Shown: positions 34,477-46,903 of the stretch, piece by piece
How the letters are laid out: each line of letters starts with the position of its first letter
Position numbering within the stretch: position 1 is the stretch's first letter
Assembly (NCBI GenBank): GCA_032433595.1
Contig: JASWJB010000098.1
Location: 62,001 to 126,000, forward strand
Reading direction: 5' to 3'
Length of the DNA: 64,000 nucleotides
From: Conoideocrella luteorostrata
Lineage: Eukaryota > Ascomycota > Sordariomycetes > Hypocreales > Clavicipitaceae
Position numbers and translations under genes: made by a program
Notes under the pieces: generated by a model
Seen by the model: only the letters and a program-made list of their open reading frames with translations
Databases searched by the model: none
What the model was told of the DNA's origin: nothing

Positions 34477-35346
34477 ATGATATCGATTCATCATTGGCTA
34501 GAAGACATGGAACCGCGAAGGGCGCCCGAAAAGCCCGACTACGACTTCATGGCACCGCTCAGTCAAACTAGTGATATCGACCTCGAGTTACCGTTCGAGG
34601 TAGAATTTCGGAACCGAACCTCTTTTCAAGACGAAACGTTTGATATCTATTGCCTGTATGACCACGAGCCGACAGACGATCCCCGAAAGCGACGGTGTGG
34701 AATGGCAGAAAACATCATTTTGCAATTCATGCCTGAAGAGTCCGCGGAGCCAGAGCAGATGGTCTTGACCGAGGTAGTATCGTCAGACGCAGCGTTGTCA
34801 GATGTAGCACCGTCAGAAGTAGCAACGACAGAAGTAGCAACGACAGAAGAAGCACCATCAGAAGTAGCACCGCCAGTGGTAGCGTCGACAGAGGTAGTCT
34901 TTCCGGGCACCGTGTCATCAGCAAAAGTGGACGACTCGGATGAAGAAGAAAAGTCTTTTCTGCACTTGGAAGACGACACGATCCAGGAAGTTGATGACCT
35001 CGACGAATATCACAGAGGACTCCTACAAACCACAATTTCGCCAACCAGCTGTTTCAAGCCGTCCTTCCGCCGCCAAACCAATACTCTACCGCAAATCAAG
35101 CCACGATTAAATCCACGTCACGATTCGAAGCCATTTACGATCAACCCCCCGCCAAAGTCGAGACGAAGACCAAAGAATCTCGTGCTCGCCCACAACAGGC
35201 AGATCCCAGCAGAGGAATTCAACCGAGAAAGTTTCTGGTTTGTCGAGGAGGAAAACAGGACACCTCGGGTTACGCTGACGAGGTATGATCTACGGGCAGA
35301 CGAGAAGGAAATATACGGTTGGAAGGGCAATGCTCTCAGTGCATGA
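34477..35346 (+). CDS. orphan acidic protein with Glu/Val/Ala/Thr repeats
   Basis: Single-exon frame of 289 aa starting at MISIHHWLEDMEP. I recognise no family. There is no signal peptide or membrane segment. Residues ~97-145 form a degenerate repeat built on (S/T)EVA(P/T)(T/S), followed by an acidic DDSDEEEKSF stretch. After residue ~190 the chain becomes basic and Pro/Arg-rich (PPPKSRRRPKN, a possible nuclear targeting signal). The last ~40 residues (FNRESFWFVEEEN...YDLRADEKEIYGW) are ordered-looking and may be the conserved part. Coding is plausible from length and codon use, but it could be lineage-specific or a degenerating gene. Confidence 0.55.
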   Translation: MISIHHWLEDMEPRRAPEKPDYDFMAPLSQTSDIDLELPFEVEFRNRTSFQDETFDIYCLYDHEPTDDPRKRRCGMAENIILQFMPEESAEPEQMVLTEVVSSDAALSDVAPSEVATTEVATTEEAPSEVAPPVVASTEVVFPGTVSSAKVDDSDEEEKSFLHLEDDTIQEVDDLDEYHRGLLQTTISPTSCFKPSFRRQTNTLPQIKPRLNPRHDSKPFTINPPPKSRRRPKNLVLAHNRQIPAEEFNRESFWFVEEENRTPRVTLTRYDLRADEKEIYGWKGNALSA

Positions 35347-36755
35347 CATGAAAGTACTCATACGTTGAATACAGAACGCAGTGGCGGTGATTCAATAGAA
35401 GGAGTCTGTCGTCGTATATCCATACTATTCTTGACCTCGCGTCGCTGTTCAAATAAAGTTGGCTACACTATTTCGAGGTTATTATTTTTGACTTATACTT
35501 TTTCGGTTCCTCTCTTTACGTTTCTTGATATACCAAAGCAGCTAGTAATATACCAAGCGACTCTCAGCATTATGTCATTAATGATAGCCTCCATTAGCTA
35601 CATTGTAGTAGTTGCGTATCCGATTTGGAGACCTCGACAGCTTTCGTCTTACATATCCAGTAACGAGAAAAACATAGCATTTCCGTGCCATTCCCCCGAA
35701 ACCCTCCGGCTCTATCTGACCACATTCACTGTGATAGAAATGCCCGCCCACAGCCATCCGAGGGTACTTAAGCATTGGCCCCAACAACTCGACTAGCCAA
35801 AAGACGCGTAACAGTTATTGGGTCGCGCTCTGTACCGTCTTTGGAATTATTTTGGTCGTTCGTTGTGTTTCAAAGGCTATCAACGCCCCCCCCATTATTT
35901 TTTTTTTCTCCTCAAAGCTTGGCACTGCCAAATCACAGTTGCCAACTCCTCACGCCACATCTTGTCGACATCAGCCCACCCCCAACGGATCCATGGATCT
36001 ATCCGTTTGCCTTTCTCCGGAAAATGCCTTGGCGTCTACACCCCAACTTGTCTGATCCACGAGAGAGCTCCACCGATCTCGAAGACTGGCATGAGATAGC
36101 AACTTCTTTCGTTATCTGTTGTACAAGACTTACATAATACCTCCTGATTGCAATGACAGACGTCAGTAGGCTCTGACAATACCTCGACATGCACGAAGGG
36201 GGCCTCTACGTATCGTGCAAGATAGACGTTACGCACATCATTTCGGACCTCGGCTCACGTTCTAATGTTGACCGATGTCGCTTTCGCAGTCCTCGGAGTA
36301 ATCTGATGATGACATTCGGGGAATTCCTTTTCCGCCGTGACGTTGCGTGACATGCTTGGACCTTCAAATCTAATGAGCCAGCTCTCCCAGTAGATAGTGG
36401 CAAGTCTAACTAAAACAAGTGGTCATGCGTGCTTGGCAAGTGAACTACAAGTTGGGTAAGAGACCGACTTGGACATGGTAGACATCCTCGCCTCTCTCTT
36501 CTTTTATTGCGACTACATCGGCGCTCTACCGCAGTTCTCCGCATCGCTTTTAGTGGTTTTCCGCCTCCGCATCACTGATGCAGGATCGTACCACTGGAAT
36601 AGGGTTGGAGCTATCGCAGCAATCAGCATTGGTTGCGCAGGGTTGGCACTGTCGACCTACGGCTATGGCTACGGAGTAGACTTATTCGTTTAGACCCTGA
36701 AACGCTAGAACAAAATCCATTCATACGTGAATTCCAAACAAACATGAAAGTAAGC
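35347..36755. other. intergenic
   Basis: No supported gene. A plus-strand frame at 35365-35796 has hydrophobic stretches and one at 36469-36693 reads like a single membrane segment, but neither has a partner exon, known motif or good context. It lies downstream of both flanking genes, which are convergent. Confidence 0.5.
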
Positions 36756-39700
36756 TCAAACAATTATCAAATCCTCCATAGCTCCCGGAAAACGCTCCTC
36801 CTCGCCCCGCGGCAGTGACGCTATTCCAACCCTCTTGTGTAGAACCTGCCCACCATGCTTCATACCGGTCTCAACTTCCGTAAGGGCCAGGTATGTCGGG
36901 TATCCAACATTATCATTAAACAGGTACAGACACCTTACATTTCCGCAGATGCGCGAGGTATCATCGAACGTGACATTGCCTAACACATCACCCACCTGTG
37001 CACCATCATCATTGTCATCGTGCAGAACCATTTTGCGAGCTTTCTTCCGATCATCATTCACTAGCAAGACTTTAGCAGAAATAATGGACCCCCGAAGACG
37101 AAGCCCAAGGAGCGATTTCTCGTCAAGTGACACAGTGCCGACAAGTCTCGCAGCAACTTGATATCCCCGGTTATGGAAAGAAAGGTCAATGCCCCCTCCG
37201 TAGGAAGCCCATGACCACGACGGCATGTCCATAGGTGCATCATGGTAGATTTCATCATCAGGACACCAGAGTACCGATTCCGGGAGGTCAGAACTGCCGG
37301 GTAAGAGCCAGTGGCCATCGTTGTATTCCCGCTGAGTGTATGGTTGTAATTTACTTGCCAGACCGAGAAGCGCAACCAAGCGATCCTTCTCGTATGTGAA
37401 ACTGCATTTAGAGTAAAACTCCAGGATGGCAAGCCAAATGTGCAGGAAGCTTGAGTCGTCTCGGTCCGTGTACTTTACACTGCAGGGCGGCTCAAGACGT
37501 CCCAGCTGCCTCATAAGCCCAGGCAGCGGGAATAGAATCCGTTTGTCTCGGTGATCTGGAAAGTCGGTGCCATCTTCGGCTTTTGCCTTTACTCGACACT
37601 CCCAGTATATCTGGTCCTTTGCGAAATGGAGGATTCGTCGGGATAATAGTCGTTCTTGAAGCACCCATCCTCGTGTATTGAGGCGCGCGTTTTTCACGTT
37701 GGCATCCGGATCGGGATGTCCAATAACGAAGGAGAATGACCCAGCGGTATCATCTCTGGGATTGCAGGGCAGTTCAAACGTCTTTTGACACATTCGATTC
37801 TCAAGCGGTGTGACGAACGAGTCAGTCGCGCTGTCAGACGCCGTGGCTGCAAGAGTAATATAAGCAGACTGGTAGATGGAACCCATTTTGCCTGCTTCGT
37901 GCTGCCAATCCAATTCGTCCTGCTGCATGATGCAAAGACAGTCTACCCATAGGTATCGAATCCCCAGACGCCTGGTAATGGCAAATGCGTCACGAAGCGT
38001 TGCAGGTAGCTGCTCATAAGCAATCCCAGCCTGCATGTCAGCACAGTTGTCACGCGTGGTGCACAGAATATCTTCTTTGCCCCAACAGTGACTAAGGGTA
38101 GCATATTTAGCTCGAGAACCATTAGGCACCACCAGCCGTGCCAAAGGCTCGGATACTGTACCAACATCAATTACCCTCGTTGGAAGTACTGCATTATCTC
38201 CAAAAGCGCCGTCATCACGTCCGCTCGCAACCCAGTCGCTACAATCTGCGTGATTCGCATCACAATCGTCAATCCAATCTTGGATAATGCTTAGGGTTTC
38301 CGGGCTGTGAATTGAAGACAGCCTGTTTCTCCTCAGGTGGCGTTTTGCAGAAGAACCTTTTGTTACATCTTGTCAGAGCAATTTGCCCAAGGGGTGTCAA
38401 GGCAAAGGGTCTTTTCACATACCAGGTAATGAGGCAACATCAAGATCTAGTGTATACCCTTTTAGAGACAAAGTATCTCCCATTTCCAGAGTTTTAGCCC
38501 CTGTGTCTTGTTGTACCGATTCCGATGAAGACATTGAGAATCGAAAGGTTCCGCCAAGGTCGAGGATGGCATTACTTTCGAGATGCGCGGAATGTCTGAT
38601 GTAGTCCTTGGGCCTCCCTTGAATAACAAGATTTCGATAAAAAAAGGATCCAAGTGTGCACAGAAAGTCTGGGACTTCGATTCTCTTGGCCCAGTTATAT
38701 CGCAGGGACTGCACGCAAGTTTGGGCGGGTGTGTTTTCAGGGTTCGTCAAGGACATGAGATTGATATCCGCGCAAAACTCGCATTTATTAACATGGAGAG
38801 GGCTGAATGGTATGGAAAAGATGCTTAGCTTCTCTAAGCGTTGACCTATGGCCTGCAAGAATCCAAGGCCGGGTGACTGCATGAATTCCTCTGCCCTCGT
38901 CAGAATATCGTCAGTGATGAACTGTACGCCCGAGGCCAGAGCAAGATTCCGCAAGGCGTCCAGAATGTCTATTTCTTCTTTTGTATAGTCTTCGCTTGAT
39001 AAATCGTTCACAAGAAGTGTTTGTATCTCCGCGAGTCTTGTCCTACGCCACTGACTGAACCTGATATAAAACGTCTTGGCCACATCGCCCGCTAGGAAAC
39101 GCAAAGTCTCCATACATCTATGGACCTTTGGCGAGATACTAGATATTCCAGGGAGACTTCGCAAATAGCTCTCTGGCCGTGTGGGGTGAACCAAAGGTAC
39201 CATTAACGCCCGCAATACATCCATGTCGGTCTGATACTCCGCATCTACCACAAATCCGGTATTTTCGTTGTAGTAATCATCTTGTGCTTGCGACGGTGTA
39301 GAGTCAAGCTTCACCGGACCATTGTGCCGCGGTGGCTGTGTGCTTCGTACTATTGCGCTTGATTGAATAGACTTTAGTCGACGGTAGCATTCCTGGACTA
39401 GAGGCGCGACATAATCCGTGCTGTTTAGGTCAGGAACGTTCTCGAATTGACCTTTTTGGCTGCCAATTGACAGAAGAGGTTCTTCCGAATCGTCGGAATT
39501 GGCGAGAAGCTGGTTAAGAGACTTTTGATCAAACCTATCGTAGGTAATATCTTCTCTAATTATCGTCAGCCGAAGGCTGAAGTCATCCCAATTCAAGGCA
39601 TCCGTCTCTTCATATGTTGGCACTGTGATGGTCGCTACGTTGGTATCATCGGAACCAGACTGCCAATCTTCAGAGTCTCTCGAACCTTCGTCTCTGTGGA

Positions 39701-39776
39701 GAGTCGCGTCATCGCCGTCTCGTTGCTTAGCTTCTTCACCGTCCTGCTGCTTAGCTCCTTCATCGGTGTCGGACAT
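36756..39776 (-). CDS. HET-domain (heterokaryon incompatibility-type) protein, 984 aa
   Basis: HET domains act in fungal non-self recognition and can trigger regulated cell death. Two long frames, 39776..38423 and 38356..36756, form one gene: a 66-nt intron (GTATGT donor, CTGAC branch-like site, AAAAG acceptor) joins them in frame at LPG. The start is MSDTDEGAK; nothing upstream begins with ATG. Residues 1-~330 are low-complexity then helical and unknown. A Cys-rich lead-in follows (CEFC, then DDCDANHADC), usual in this family. The HET core holds KYATLSHCWG, LPATLRDAFAITRRLGIRYLWVDCLCI and LNTRGWVLQERLLSRRILHF. The C-terminal third resembles other stand-alone HET proteins. No NACHT or other effector domain is visible. 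The long N-terminus is unusual and may hold the sensing part. Confidence 0.88.
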
Positions 39777-40658
39777 TATCAGCTTTGTGCAAGTAGTTTG
39801 GACCGTCAAATAGCGTCGGTTTTGCCGGCAATACGGAACGAAAGGTTAAAGGCTAACAGGTGAACGAGCTGCCATGGTATAATGCCGCCTCTGTAATGCC
39901 GTAAAAGATATTGCCTTAACTTCGCAGCAGATGCATGTCGCCCCCGCGATTGATGACCGTATGCAAGGCGGTATGCAAGGCAGTATGCGAGGCGCCCGTA
40001 TTCCTGGCATTGGAGCGGGGCTGTGCTCTCAGCACAATCATCAGAGTCATCTACGGCTCTGCAGATCAAGCTTTCCCGTTTGTCTTTTTCTCCACGCAAA
40101 GAAGAAGAAGAAGGAAAAAGGGTCAAACAAGTTACTGGAGCCTGGAATTACGCTGGCACAGTAACTAACAGCAGCAGCTTGCCATGGCTATTCAAGCGGG
40201 TTGGAATTGTACTCCGTGCGGCGGCGGCTGGTCAAGAGGCTGCCGGCCCCGCTGCCCAGGCACTCACGGCCAAATTAGAGCAAACTGAATTGTAACGGCA
40301 CCGGGGTTCCAATTAACTAGGCAGCTACATAACTGTACCGTGTATCGCCCCGTTCACTGGGTAGGCGCAACTTAAGGCGCTTTCAGGCACCAACACAAAG
40401 CAAAGGCAAAACACATGGATTACCGGGTACGGACTGTCCGCCTGCTGCCTAGACAGTCATAACAATCAGTCGACACCAATACAGAAAACACATAAGGACT
40501 CCGGGCTGGCTGTATGCCTGCTGCCTAGAAAATCACACCAAATCATCAACAATGGTATTTTCAGTGCCATCCAGGGAGGCACCAACTATAACCTCATGCA
40601 CCCCCAGCATCAGCATCAGCATCAGGATTGATATCCGCACCTCCAACTCCAACTCAAC
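39777..40658. other. divergent intergenic
   Basis: Shared upstream region of the HET gene and the oxygenase gene. It contains CAGCAT repeats near 40607-40625, just before the oxygenase start, and a (GAA)n-like purine run near 40100. No gene is supported. Confidence 0.55.
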
Positions 40659-41547
40659 ATGGCAGCCAACAAGCTCTCCAACATCCTCCGTCCTATGCAC
40701 AATATTCCCCAACAAACGCGCTACCTCTCCAAACCAGTCCCCATCTCCTCCACGTTTCTCAAAGGCCCTCCCGCCAAACCTATAACCGTCCAGCCCATCC
40801 CGTTCGCCGCATCCTCCGTCCCAGAGTACGACGGCGCCACCGCCGTTATCCTCGACAACGTCCTCTCCCCGCTAGAATGCCAACAACTCCTTCACCTCGC
40901 AGAAAGTAGCGTCTCCCTCGACGAAGAGCACGCTTCGCCATGGAGGCCTGCCCTCGTGAACATGGGAGTAGGGTGGGAAGTCGCCATTGCCGACTACCGA
41001 AACAGCGATAGAATTATCTGGGATGAGCAGACCATTGTGGATCGCCTATGGGATCGGTGTCTCCAAGCAGATGGGATAGAAGAAATGTTCTCAAAAACGC
41101 CAGAGGACAATGATGAGCTCATGGGCCGGTGGGTGTTTGAGCGTGTCAACGAGAGGATGAGGTTTCTCAAGTATACTCCGGGGCATTTCTTCAAGCGTAA
41201 GTTGCTCTTGTGTGTATTCGTGACATGTAACGCTAATCGCTTTCGCAGCACATTGCGACGGCTCATATGGCTATGAGAAAGATGGGGCTGAGATACGAAC
41301 ACATTACACGGTGCATCTGTACCTCAACGACTCAGCCAAAGAGTCTCCCACCGGGGAGGGCCATCTCGGCGGTGCAACATCCTTCCTCTCTCGGAATGAG
41401 AAGAGACGGCACGACGTTAATCCCAAGGCTGGAAGTGTCCTGATTTTCCAGCACAAAAGGTTGTATCACGAGGGTGCAGAAGTAACTAGCGGAGTCAAGT
41501 ATACCATGCGAACAGACATCCTGTACCGCTGGAAGAGCCGAAAATAG
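40659..41547 (+). CDS. 2-oxoglutarate/Fe(II)-dependent oxygenase (prolyl 4-hydroxylase-like)
   Basis: Predicted non-heme iron oxygenase using O2 and 2-oxoglutarate. Exons 40659..41196 and 41249..41547 give 278 aa; the 52-nt intron has a GTAAGT donor, a CTAAT branch-like site and a CGCAG acceptor. Splicing brings together the iron-binding HxD (HCD, residues 181-183) with the distal His in LYHEG (253) and the 2-oxoglutarate-binding basic residue region at Lys263. The N-terminal ~50 residues are Ser/Pro/Arg-rich and could be a targeting peptide; a core double-stranded beta-helix follows. This is the standard P4Hc domain layout of fungal proteins of this size. The substrate is unknown. It is convergent with the helicase gene, with 88 bases between stops. 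Confidence 0.87.
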
Positions 41548-41635
41548 ATGGATAGAAGTTAACTAACAGACGTAGATTATTTAGCTATATATGCATATAC
41601 AATACATTTCGTGCATCATGACAGCAGTCTCCATA

Positions 41636-44600
41636 TTACCTCTGTTTAGGCATTTTTTTCTCCTCCATAGCCTCTATATCTTTCTTTTTGTGGAAATGAG
41701 GCGCCAGCTCGGCTAGCCACTTTGGCTCTATGGGAATCACTCCTCGCATGTACTCTTTCGTTGTCTGGACCAGCTCGAAATAAATAATCATCTTCTCGGG
41801 GGGGTCCACAGACATGAGCACACTGCTTGGATGGACCCAAACTGTCGTGTTATTCTTGACTGTCCGGTAGCTGTCGCCACTCTTTTGCAGGCGTGCAGCG
41901 TTCGGGAAGAAGCCAGCTGTGATGGCGCGCTTGATCGGTTGCAAATTACTGGCGCCGCAGGTTGATGGCAAGACTTCAACTCTCTCACAAAGCTTTGATA
42001 GCTGATCGCGAACATCTCGAGCACGCGTTAGGGATCGTTGCTGCAAGAAGTTTTCTCGCGCCCAGACGGGTGAAAAATCGCTGTCAACCCATTGATTCCA
42101 CACATTGAGTAGCGTAACATGATCACCACCATCCTTGACCGTAAATCTGTTTCTGGCGCTATCAGCGTGAATCTTTTTGTCTTTTGGTCGGAAAAACAAG
42201 GCCGAGGCTTCTCCAAGCATGGACACAATGGACAGGACTTCTTCGACGCATCCTTCCTTGTCCGCAGCCAGAACAGCTTTGGCCAACATCGGATCGGTTG
42301 GGAATTCAGCCATTTGACGGCCCATCTTCGTCATTTCACCCTTGTGGTTGAGCCCTTGTAGAGCAAACAGTTGGTTGAGGGCGCCAATCAGTGCTTCCGT
42401 GGGAGGCGGGTCCATAAACTCAAAGTCAAGGAGTTCATTAATGCCTAGCGATTTCAATTGCAACACTACACCGTTGAGATTTGTGCGCTGGATCTCCGGC
42501 GTGGTTGACTCATCCATTTCGTTCATGTAGGCAAACTTGGTGTACAGTCGGAAACACTTGCCTGGACCGACACGTCCGGCACGTCCGCTGCGCTGGTTGG
42601 CAGACGCACGAGAACAGGGGACAACAACCAAGTTAGACATGCCGTTAGCAGGGTTGTAGATGTTTTCCTTTACGTAGCCCGGGTCGATAACATAGACAAT
42701 ACCGTCAATGGTCAAACTCGTCTCAGCGATATTGGTTGCTAAGACAACCTTACGAGCCCCATCCGGCGTCGGCTCAAAAATTTTGGATTGCAGGTCGGAC
42801 GGCAGGTTGGCATAAATGGGACAGATGACCAATTCCTTGACCCGGTTGCCGAGTGTTCGTGCCGTTTCGGTGATTTCCTGCTCTGCTGCTTCAATCTCAT
42901 CTTGGCCCGTCAAAAAAATGAGAATGTCGCCCTTTGGTTGGGTCGTGTGGATCTGGAACACGGTTGTAATGGCCGCTGCGAGGTAGTTGGCTTCGGGGGC
43001 AGGCGTATAGTATATATCGACTGGATACCGTCTTCCGGGAATATTGAATATCGGTGCGTCGTCAAAATACTTTGCGAATTTCTCCGCATTCATGGTGGCG
43101 GACGAGATGAGAAGTTTCAGATCTTTTCTCTCGCGCGCCAAATCCTTGACAAGAGCAAGCAAAATGTCCGTGTGCACCGTTCTTTCGTGGGCTTCATCAA
43201 TCATGAGTGCCGAGTAGCCCGACAAGTCCGGCTCAGTCATAAACTCCCGTAGCAACATACCATCCGTCATGTACTTGAGAATTGTCTTGTCACTCGTGCA
43301 GTCCTCGAAACGGATCGAGTAGCCAACTTCGTTCCCAACCTTGACTCCAACTTCGTCTGCCACACGTGCTGCGACACTCATGGCGGCGACTCGACGTGGT
43401 TGAGTACAACCAACTTTCATACCATTCTTGGTGTAGCCTGCTTCATGGAGATACTGCGGCAGTTGTGTCGTCTTTCCACTGCCAGTCTCTCCAACGATGA
43501 CCAAAATCTGATACTGTTCCAAGGCTGCTAGGAATTCGTCACGATATTGATAGATGGGTAGACTCTTCCGCGTCTCTTGAATGGAGAGTGCTTTTTTCTC
43601 AGCAGCATCGATTTGTGCATCCAGAAAAATCTGATCCTTTGTCTTGCCCTCGCCAGCCATCCGCGAATCGAGATTCCACTGAATATACTGCGCATCATCC
43701 ATGACATAGTCGTAGTCCTCATTTTCGATTTCGGCGCGTTGAATTTGAGCCTTTGCCTTGGCCGCCTGTTCTTGTTCCCACTCCTCGTGCTCGGTGACGA
43801 ATTTCTCCTGGCCAAATTCATCCTTTTCGACATATCGTTTATATAGCGCCTCTTCCTTTTTCTTCCTGTCCATTTTCCCCTTCTCTGTGATGTAATCTTC
43901 AGGCATGTAGTACCCATCTCGATGATCATCAATCTTCAGCCTCTCTTCCGCAAGACGCAGGATTTCCCTGTTCTTTGCAAACTCGGCTTTTTCTTTTTCC
44001 GACAATCGAACGCCGCTGCGCAGTTCCGCTGTCTCTTCAGCAACTTGCTTTCGCAGTAGGGCTAGTCGCTCGGCCTCGCGCTTTTTCAGATACTCTTGAC
44101 GCGACCTTTCTCGTATGTCTGGCAGGGCAGCATCCCTTGCGGCGGCATCCTCTGCCAGTTTCCGTCGGGATGAGTCCCCATCGCGCTGGTTCTTTTTCGA
44201 TCTACCATCGTCCTTTTCTTTCAGCCGTTTTGAGAAAGCTTCCCGCTCTTCAATATCCCTCCGTCTTGCAAGCTCCTCCCTAGCTCCGTCGGAGAGATCG
44301 CCTTCGTCGTCGCGCTTGGAATCATCGTGACTGAATTTTACCCGTTTGCTAGCAGACTCTTCGAACTCGGGCCGGTCGACTTGCTCCTCCGCATCAGGGT
44401 CGTCAGACGGCGGCTCCTCGTCGGCCCACCGATCGTCGAAGTCGTCTGCGGCGTCACGTCGACGATGGTGTTTTGGGCGGCTATGATTTGACGACGCCTT
44501 CGGCGAGCGAGAGCGACTTCGGTCGCGATGCGGCTTGGAGTGCCTGCTGGAGGAAGACCTTTCGTCTCTGTCCTTATCACGGTGTCGATGCTTATGCTTC

Positions 44601-44674
44601 TTTGACTTGACAACCTTTTGCGGACCGACTTCATCGTCCTCCATTGGCAGGAAGGCATATTTTTTGTTGCTCAT
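41636..44674 (-). CDS. PRP2: pre-mRNA-splicing DEAH-box RNA helicase, Prp2/DHX16 type
   Basis: ATP-dependent helicase that remodels the spliceosome before the first splicing step, in the nucleus. Single exon, 1012 aa from [10 protein letters not shown]; upstream codons in this frame have no ATG. The first ~300 residues are charged and RS/KH-rich, then coiled-coil ([15 protein letters not shown]), as in DHX16 and fission yeast Cdc28/Prp8. The motor shows motif [11 protein letters not shown] near residue 395, DEAH near 490, the SAT motif, [12 protein letters not shown] and QRSGRAGR. The winged-helix, ratchet and OB-fold regions follow. The acidic/charged N-terminus and the full motor length match Prp2 orthologues better than Prp16, Prp22 or Prp43. 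The symbol is given for this orthology call. Confidence 0.93.
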   Translation of the reverse strand: MSNKKYAFLPMEDDEVGPQKVVKSKKHKHRHRDKDRDERSSSSRHSKPHRDRSRSRSPKASSNHSRPKHHRRRDAADDFDDRWADEEPPSDDPDAEEQVDRPEFEESASKRVKFSHDDSKRDDEGDLSDGAREELARRRDIEEREAFSKRLKEKDDGRSKKNQRDGDSSRRKLAEDAAARDAALPDIRERSRQEYLKKREAERLALLRKQVAEETAELRSGVRLSEKEKAEFAKNREILRLAEERLKIDDHRDGYYMPEDYITEKGKMDRKKKEEALYKRYVEKDEFGQEKFVTEHEEWEQEQAAKAKAQIQRAEIENEDYDYVMDDAQYIQWNLDSRMAGEGKTKDQIFLDAQIDAAEKKALSIQETRKSLPIYQYRDEFLAALEQYQILVIVGETGSGKTTQLPQYLHEAGYTKNGMKVGCTQPRRVAAMSVAARVADEVGVKVGNEVGYSIRFEDCTSDKTILKYMTDGMLLREFMTEPDLSGYSALMIDEAHERTVHTDILLALVKDLARERKDLKLLISSATMNAEKFAKYFDDAPIFNIPGRRYPVDIYYTPAPEANYLAAAITTVFQIHTTQPKGDILIFLTGQDEIEAAEQEITETARTLGNRVKELVICPIYANLPSDLQSKIFEPTPDGARKVVLATNIAETSLTIDGIVYVIDPGYVKENIYNPANGMSNLVVVPCSRASANQRSGRAGRVGPGKCFRLYTKFAYMNEMDESTTPEIQRTNLNGVVLQLKSLGINELLDFEFMDPPPTEALIGALNQLFALQGLNHKGEMTKMGRQMAEFPTDPMLAKAVLAADKEGCVEEVLSIVSMLGEASALFFRPKDKKIHADSARNRFTVKDGGDHVTLLNVWNQWVDSDFSPVWARENFLQQRSLTRARDVRDQLSKLCERVEVLPSTCGASNLQPIKRAITAGFFPNAARLQKSGDSYRTVKNNTTVWVHPSSVLMSVDPPEKMIIYFELVQTTKEYMRGVIPIEPKWLAELAPHFHKKKDIEAMEEKKMPKQR

Positions 44675-45527
44675 TTTAGCAACGCTCGTGGTGGGAGGGA
44701 TCAAAATAGGATGGAGGCGATTGTCTCCAGGCGTACGGAGTACGGAGTAAGCTTGTTGGACCTGCCTGGTCTGTGTGGCGTGATTTTTAGCTGTGCTGGT
44801 ATTTAGGCAGTGCAGGAGCCACTCCTTAGCGACGATGAAGGTATAAGTGTCATTGCAACCATGACAGGAACAAATTTACGGAGTACTTCGATGTAGATGT
44901 TAACTTCAATCATCATACTCGATGTGAACGTAGTCGTATAGTGAATCATGAGCTGTATTGCACACGAGCAGCATTCTACGGCTTAACCTCTATTCCGCAG
45001 CCCAACTCGCACCGCATGCATAACGCGGGACTATTACTCTACAAGCTGCACACTCTGTCACTGTTGTCCCGTAGGCTGTAGCCCGCGCTCCCCCCCTGTA
45101 GAATACTTTTATTGCTACTAAACATGCAAGACAAACTAATTGACAACTTTTCGCATTTTGTGCAATTCGCGTCTTAGCGGCAGTTCTGTCCACGGGGACT
45201 AAATTGTGTCACTGGCGGGTTTAGATCTTGTCGCCCAATGAGAGCACCTGGATAAGAACACCCCTGCTCGTTTTTCCCATTGACGGGGCCAACAAGGGTC
45301 CAGCCTGCATGTTAACACGCTGGTAACTTGTGCTTAAGTTCTCTGGCGCCATCAAGCCTCAAGCAAACGATCGTCTTTTAAAACCTTCATATCTTTCTCC
45401 TTTGGACCTTTCTCACCACAACCCTGCGTCTGCACATTGCGACGCATCAAAGGGAACAGTCGCTCATTTCCACTACGCTGGCTAGTATTTCCAACAAAAC
45501 CCCCTTTCCTGGGGTCCAAACGCAGCC
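44675..45527. promoter_or_regulatory. divergent intergenic between helicase and DnaJ genes
   Basis: Contains three TACGGAGTA 9-mers: two overlapping at 44734-44749, about 60-75 bases upstream of the helicase start, and one at 44877. No gene is supported. Confidence 0.5.
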
Positions 45528-46903
45528 ATGTTGCTCCACGGTGTAGCCTGTTTCTTCCTCCTGGTCCTGATCCAACTTGCACTTTGCGCTGAAGACTATT
45601 ACAACGTAAGGACCGCTTTGAATGCACAACAAACTAGACACCGTCACATAGCTAATACAAGAACATTAGGTCCTCGGCGTCAGCAAACAAGCCTCGGACA
45701 AGGAGCTCAAATCGGCGTATCGCCGGCTCTCCAAAAAATACCATCCGGACAAGAACCCGTACGTGCCTGCAATTGCCACCACCCACGCTGGCTGTCCAAC
45801 TCGATCTTACTAACCATACAATTAGGGGTGATGAAACCGCTCATGGCAAGTTCGTCGAAGTGTCCGAGGCTTACGACGTCTTAAGCGACGGCGAGACTCG
45901 CAAAATCTACGATCGATACGGCCACGATGGCGTTAAGCAGCACAAGAACGGTGGTTCCGGCGGCGGCGGCCACGACCCATTTGATCTTTTCAGTCGATTC
46001 TTTGGCGGCCATGGCCACTTCGGCCGATCGTCTTCAGAACCACGCGGCCACAACGTCGAGGTCAAGGTCGGAATCTCTCTTCGCGACTTCTACAACGGCG
46101 CCACGAGCGAGTTCCAGTGGAACCGGCAGCATATTTGCGAGCACTGCGAGGGAACAGGCAGCGCCGATGGCGAAGTCGAGACCTGCTCAACTTGCGGCGG
46201 ACACGGCATACGCATCGTCAAGCAGCAACTGGCGCCGGGTATGTTCCAACAGATGCAGATGAGGTGTGACGCTTGCGGTGGACGCGGCAAGAGCATCAAG
46301 CACAAGTGTCCTGTTTGCGAGGGCCAACGAGTCGAGCGAAAAGCCACGACGGTGAGCCTTAAAGTCGAACGGGGCGCTGGACGTGACTCCAGAGTAGTGT
46401 ACGAGAACGAAGCGGATGAGAGTCCCGATTGGGTCGCAGGAGACCTCGTCGTCACACTTACTGAGAAGGACCCCGGACCTGAAGACAACCCCGACCATGT
46501 CGACGGTGTCTACTTCCGACGTAAAGACAACGACCTGTACTGGACAGAGGTTCTGTCACTCCGTGAGGCATGGATGGGAGGATGGAGTCGCAATCTTACC
46601 CATCTCGATTCTCACGTCGTACGTCTCGGCCGGCCCCGCGGCCAAGTCACACAGAGCGGCCATGTGGAAACCGTACCGGGAGAGGGCATGCCCAAGTGGC
46701 ACGAGGACGGCGATAGTGTGTACCATAAGCATGAGTTTGGCAATCTGTACGTCACATATGAAGTGGTCATACCAGACCAGATGGACAAGAAGATGGAGAA
46801 GGAGTTCTGGGATCTGTGGGAGAAGTGGCAGAAAAAGAAGGGGGTGGATCTGCACAAAGACAGTGGGCGGCCAGATACACCACCCGTGCGAGATGAGTTA
46901 TGA
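45528..46903 (+). CDS. SCJ1: ER-lumenal DnaJ/Hsp40 chaperone, Scj1 type
   Basis: J-domain co-chaperone of the ER Hsp70 (BiP), helping folding and degradation of secretory proteins. Exons 45528..45605, 45670..45758 and 45826..46903 give 414 aa; the introns are 64 and 67 nt, the second with a perfect ACTAAC branch site. Residues 1-20 are a signal peptide. The J domain begins EDYYNVLGVS and holds HPD at residues 51-53. A Gly-rich linker ([11 protein letters not shown]) is followed by four zinc-binding repeats: [24 protein letters not shown] and CPVCEGQR. The type-I substrate-binding C-terminal domains come next. The chain ends in RDEL, an HDEL-like ER-retrieval signal, which decides the compartment. 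Single-copy housekeeping gene. Confidence 0.93.

Noticed and set aside
42788..43252. 154-codon plus-strand frame
   Set aside because: Antisense to the conserved helicase motor.
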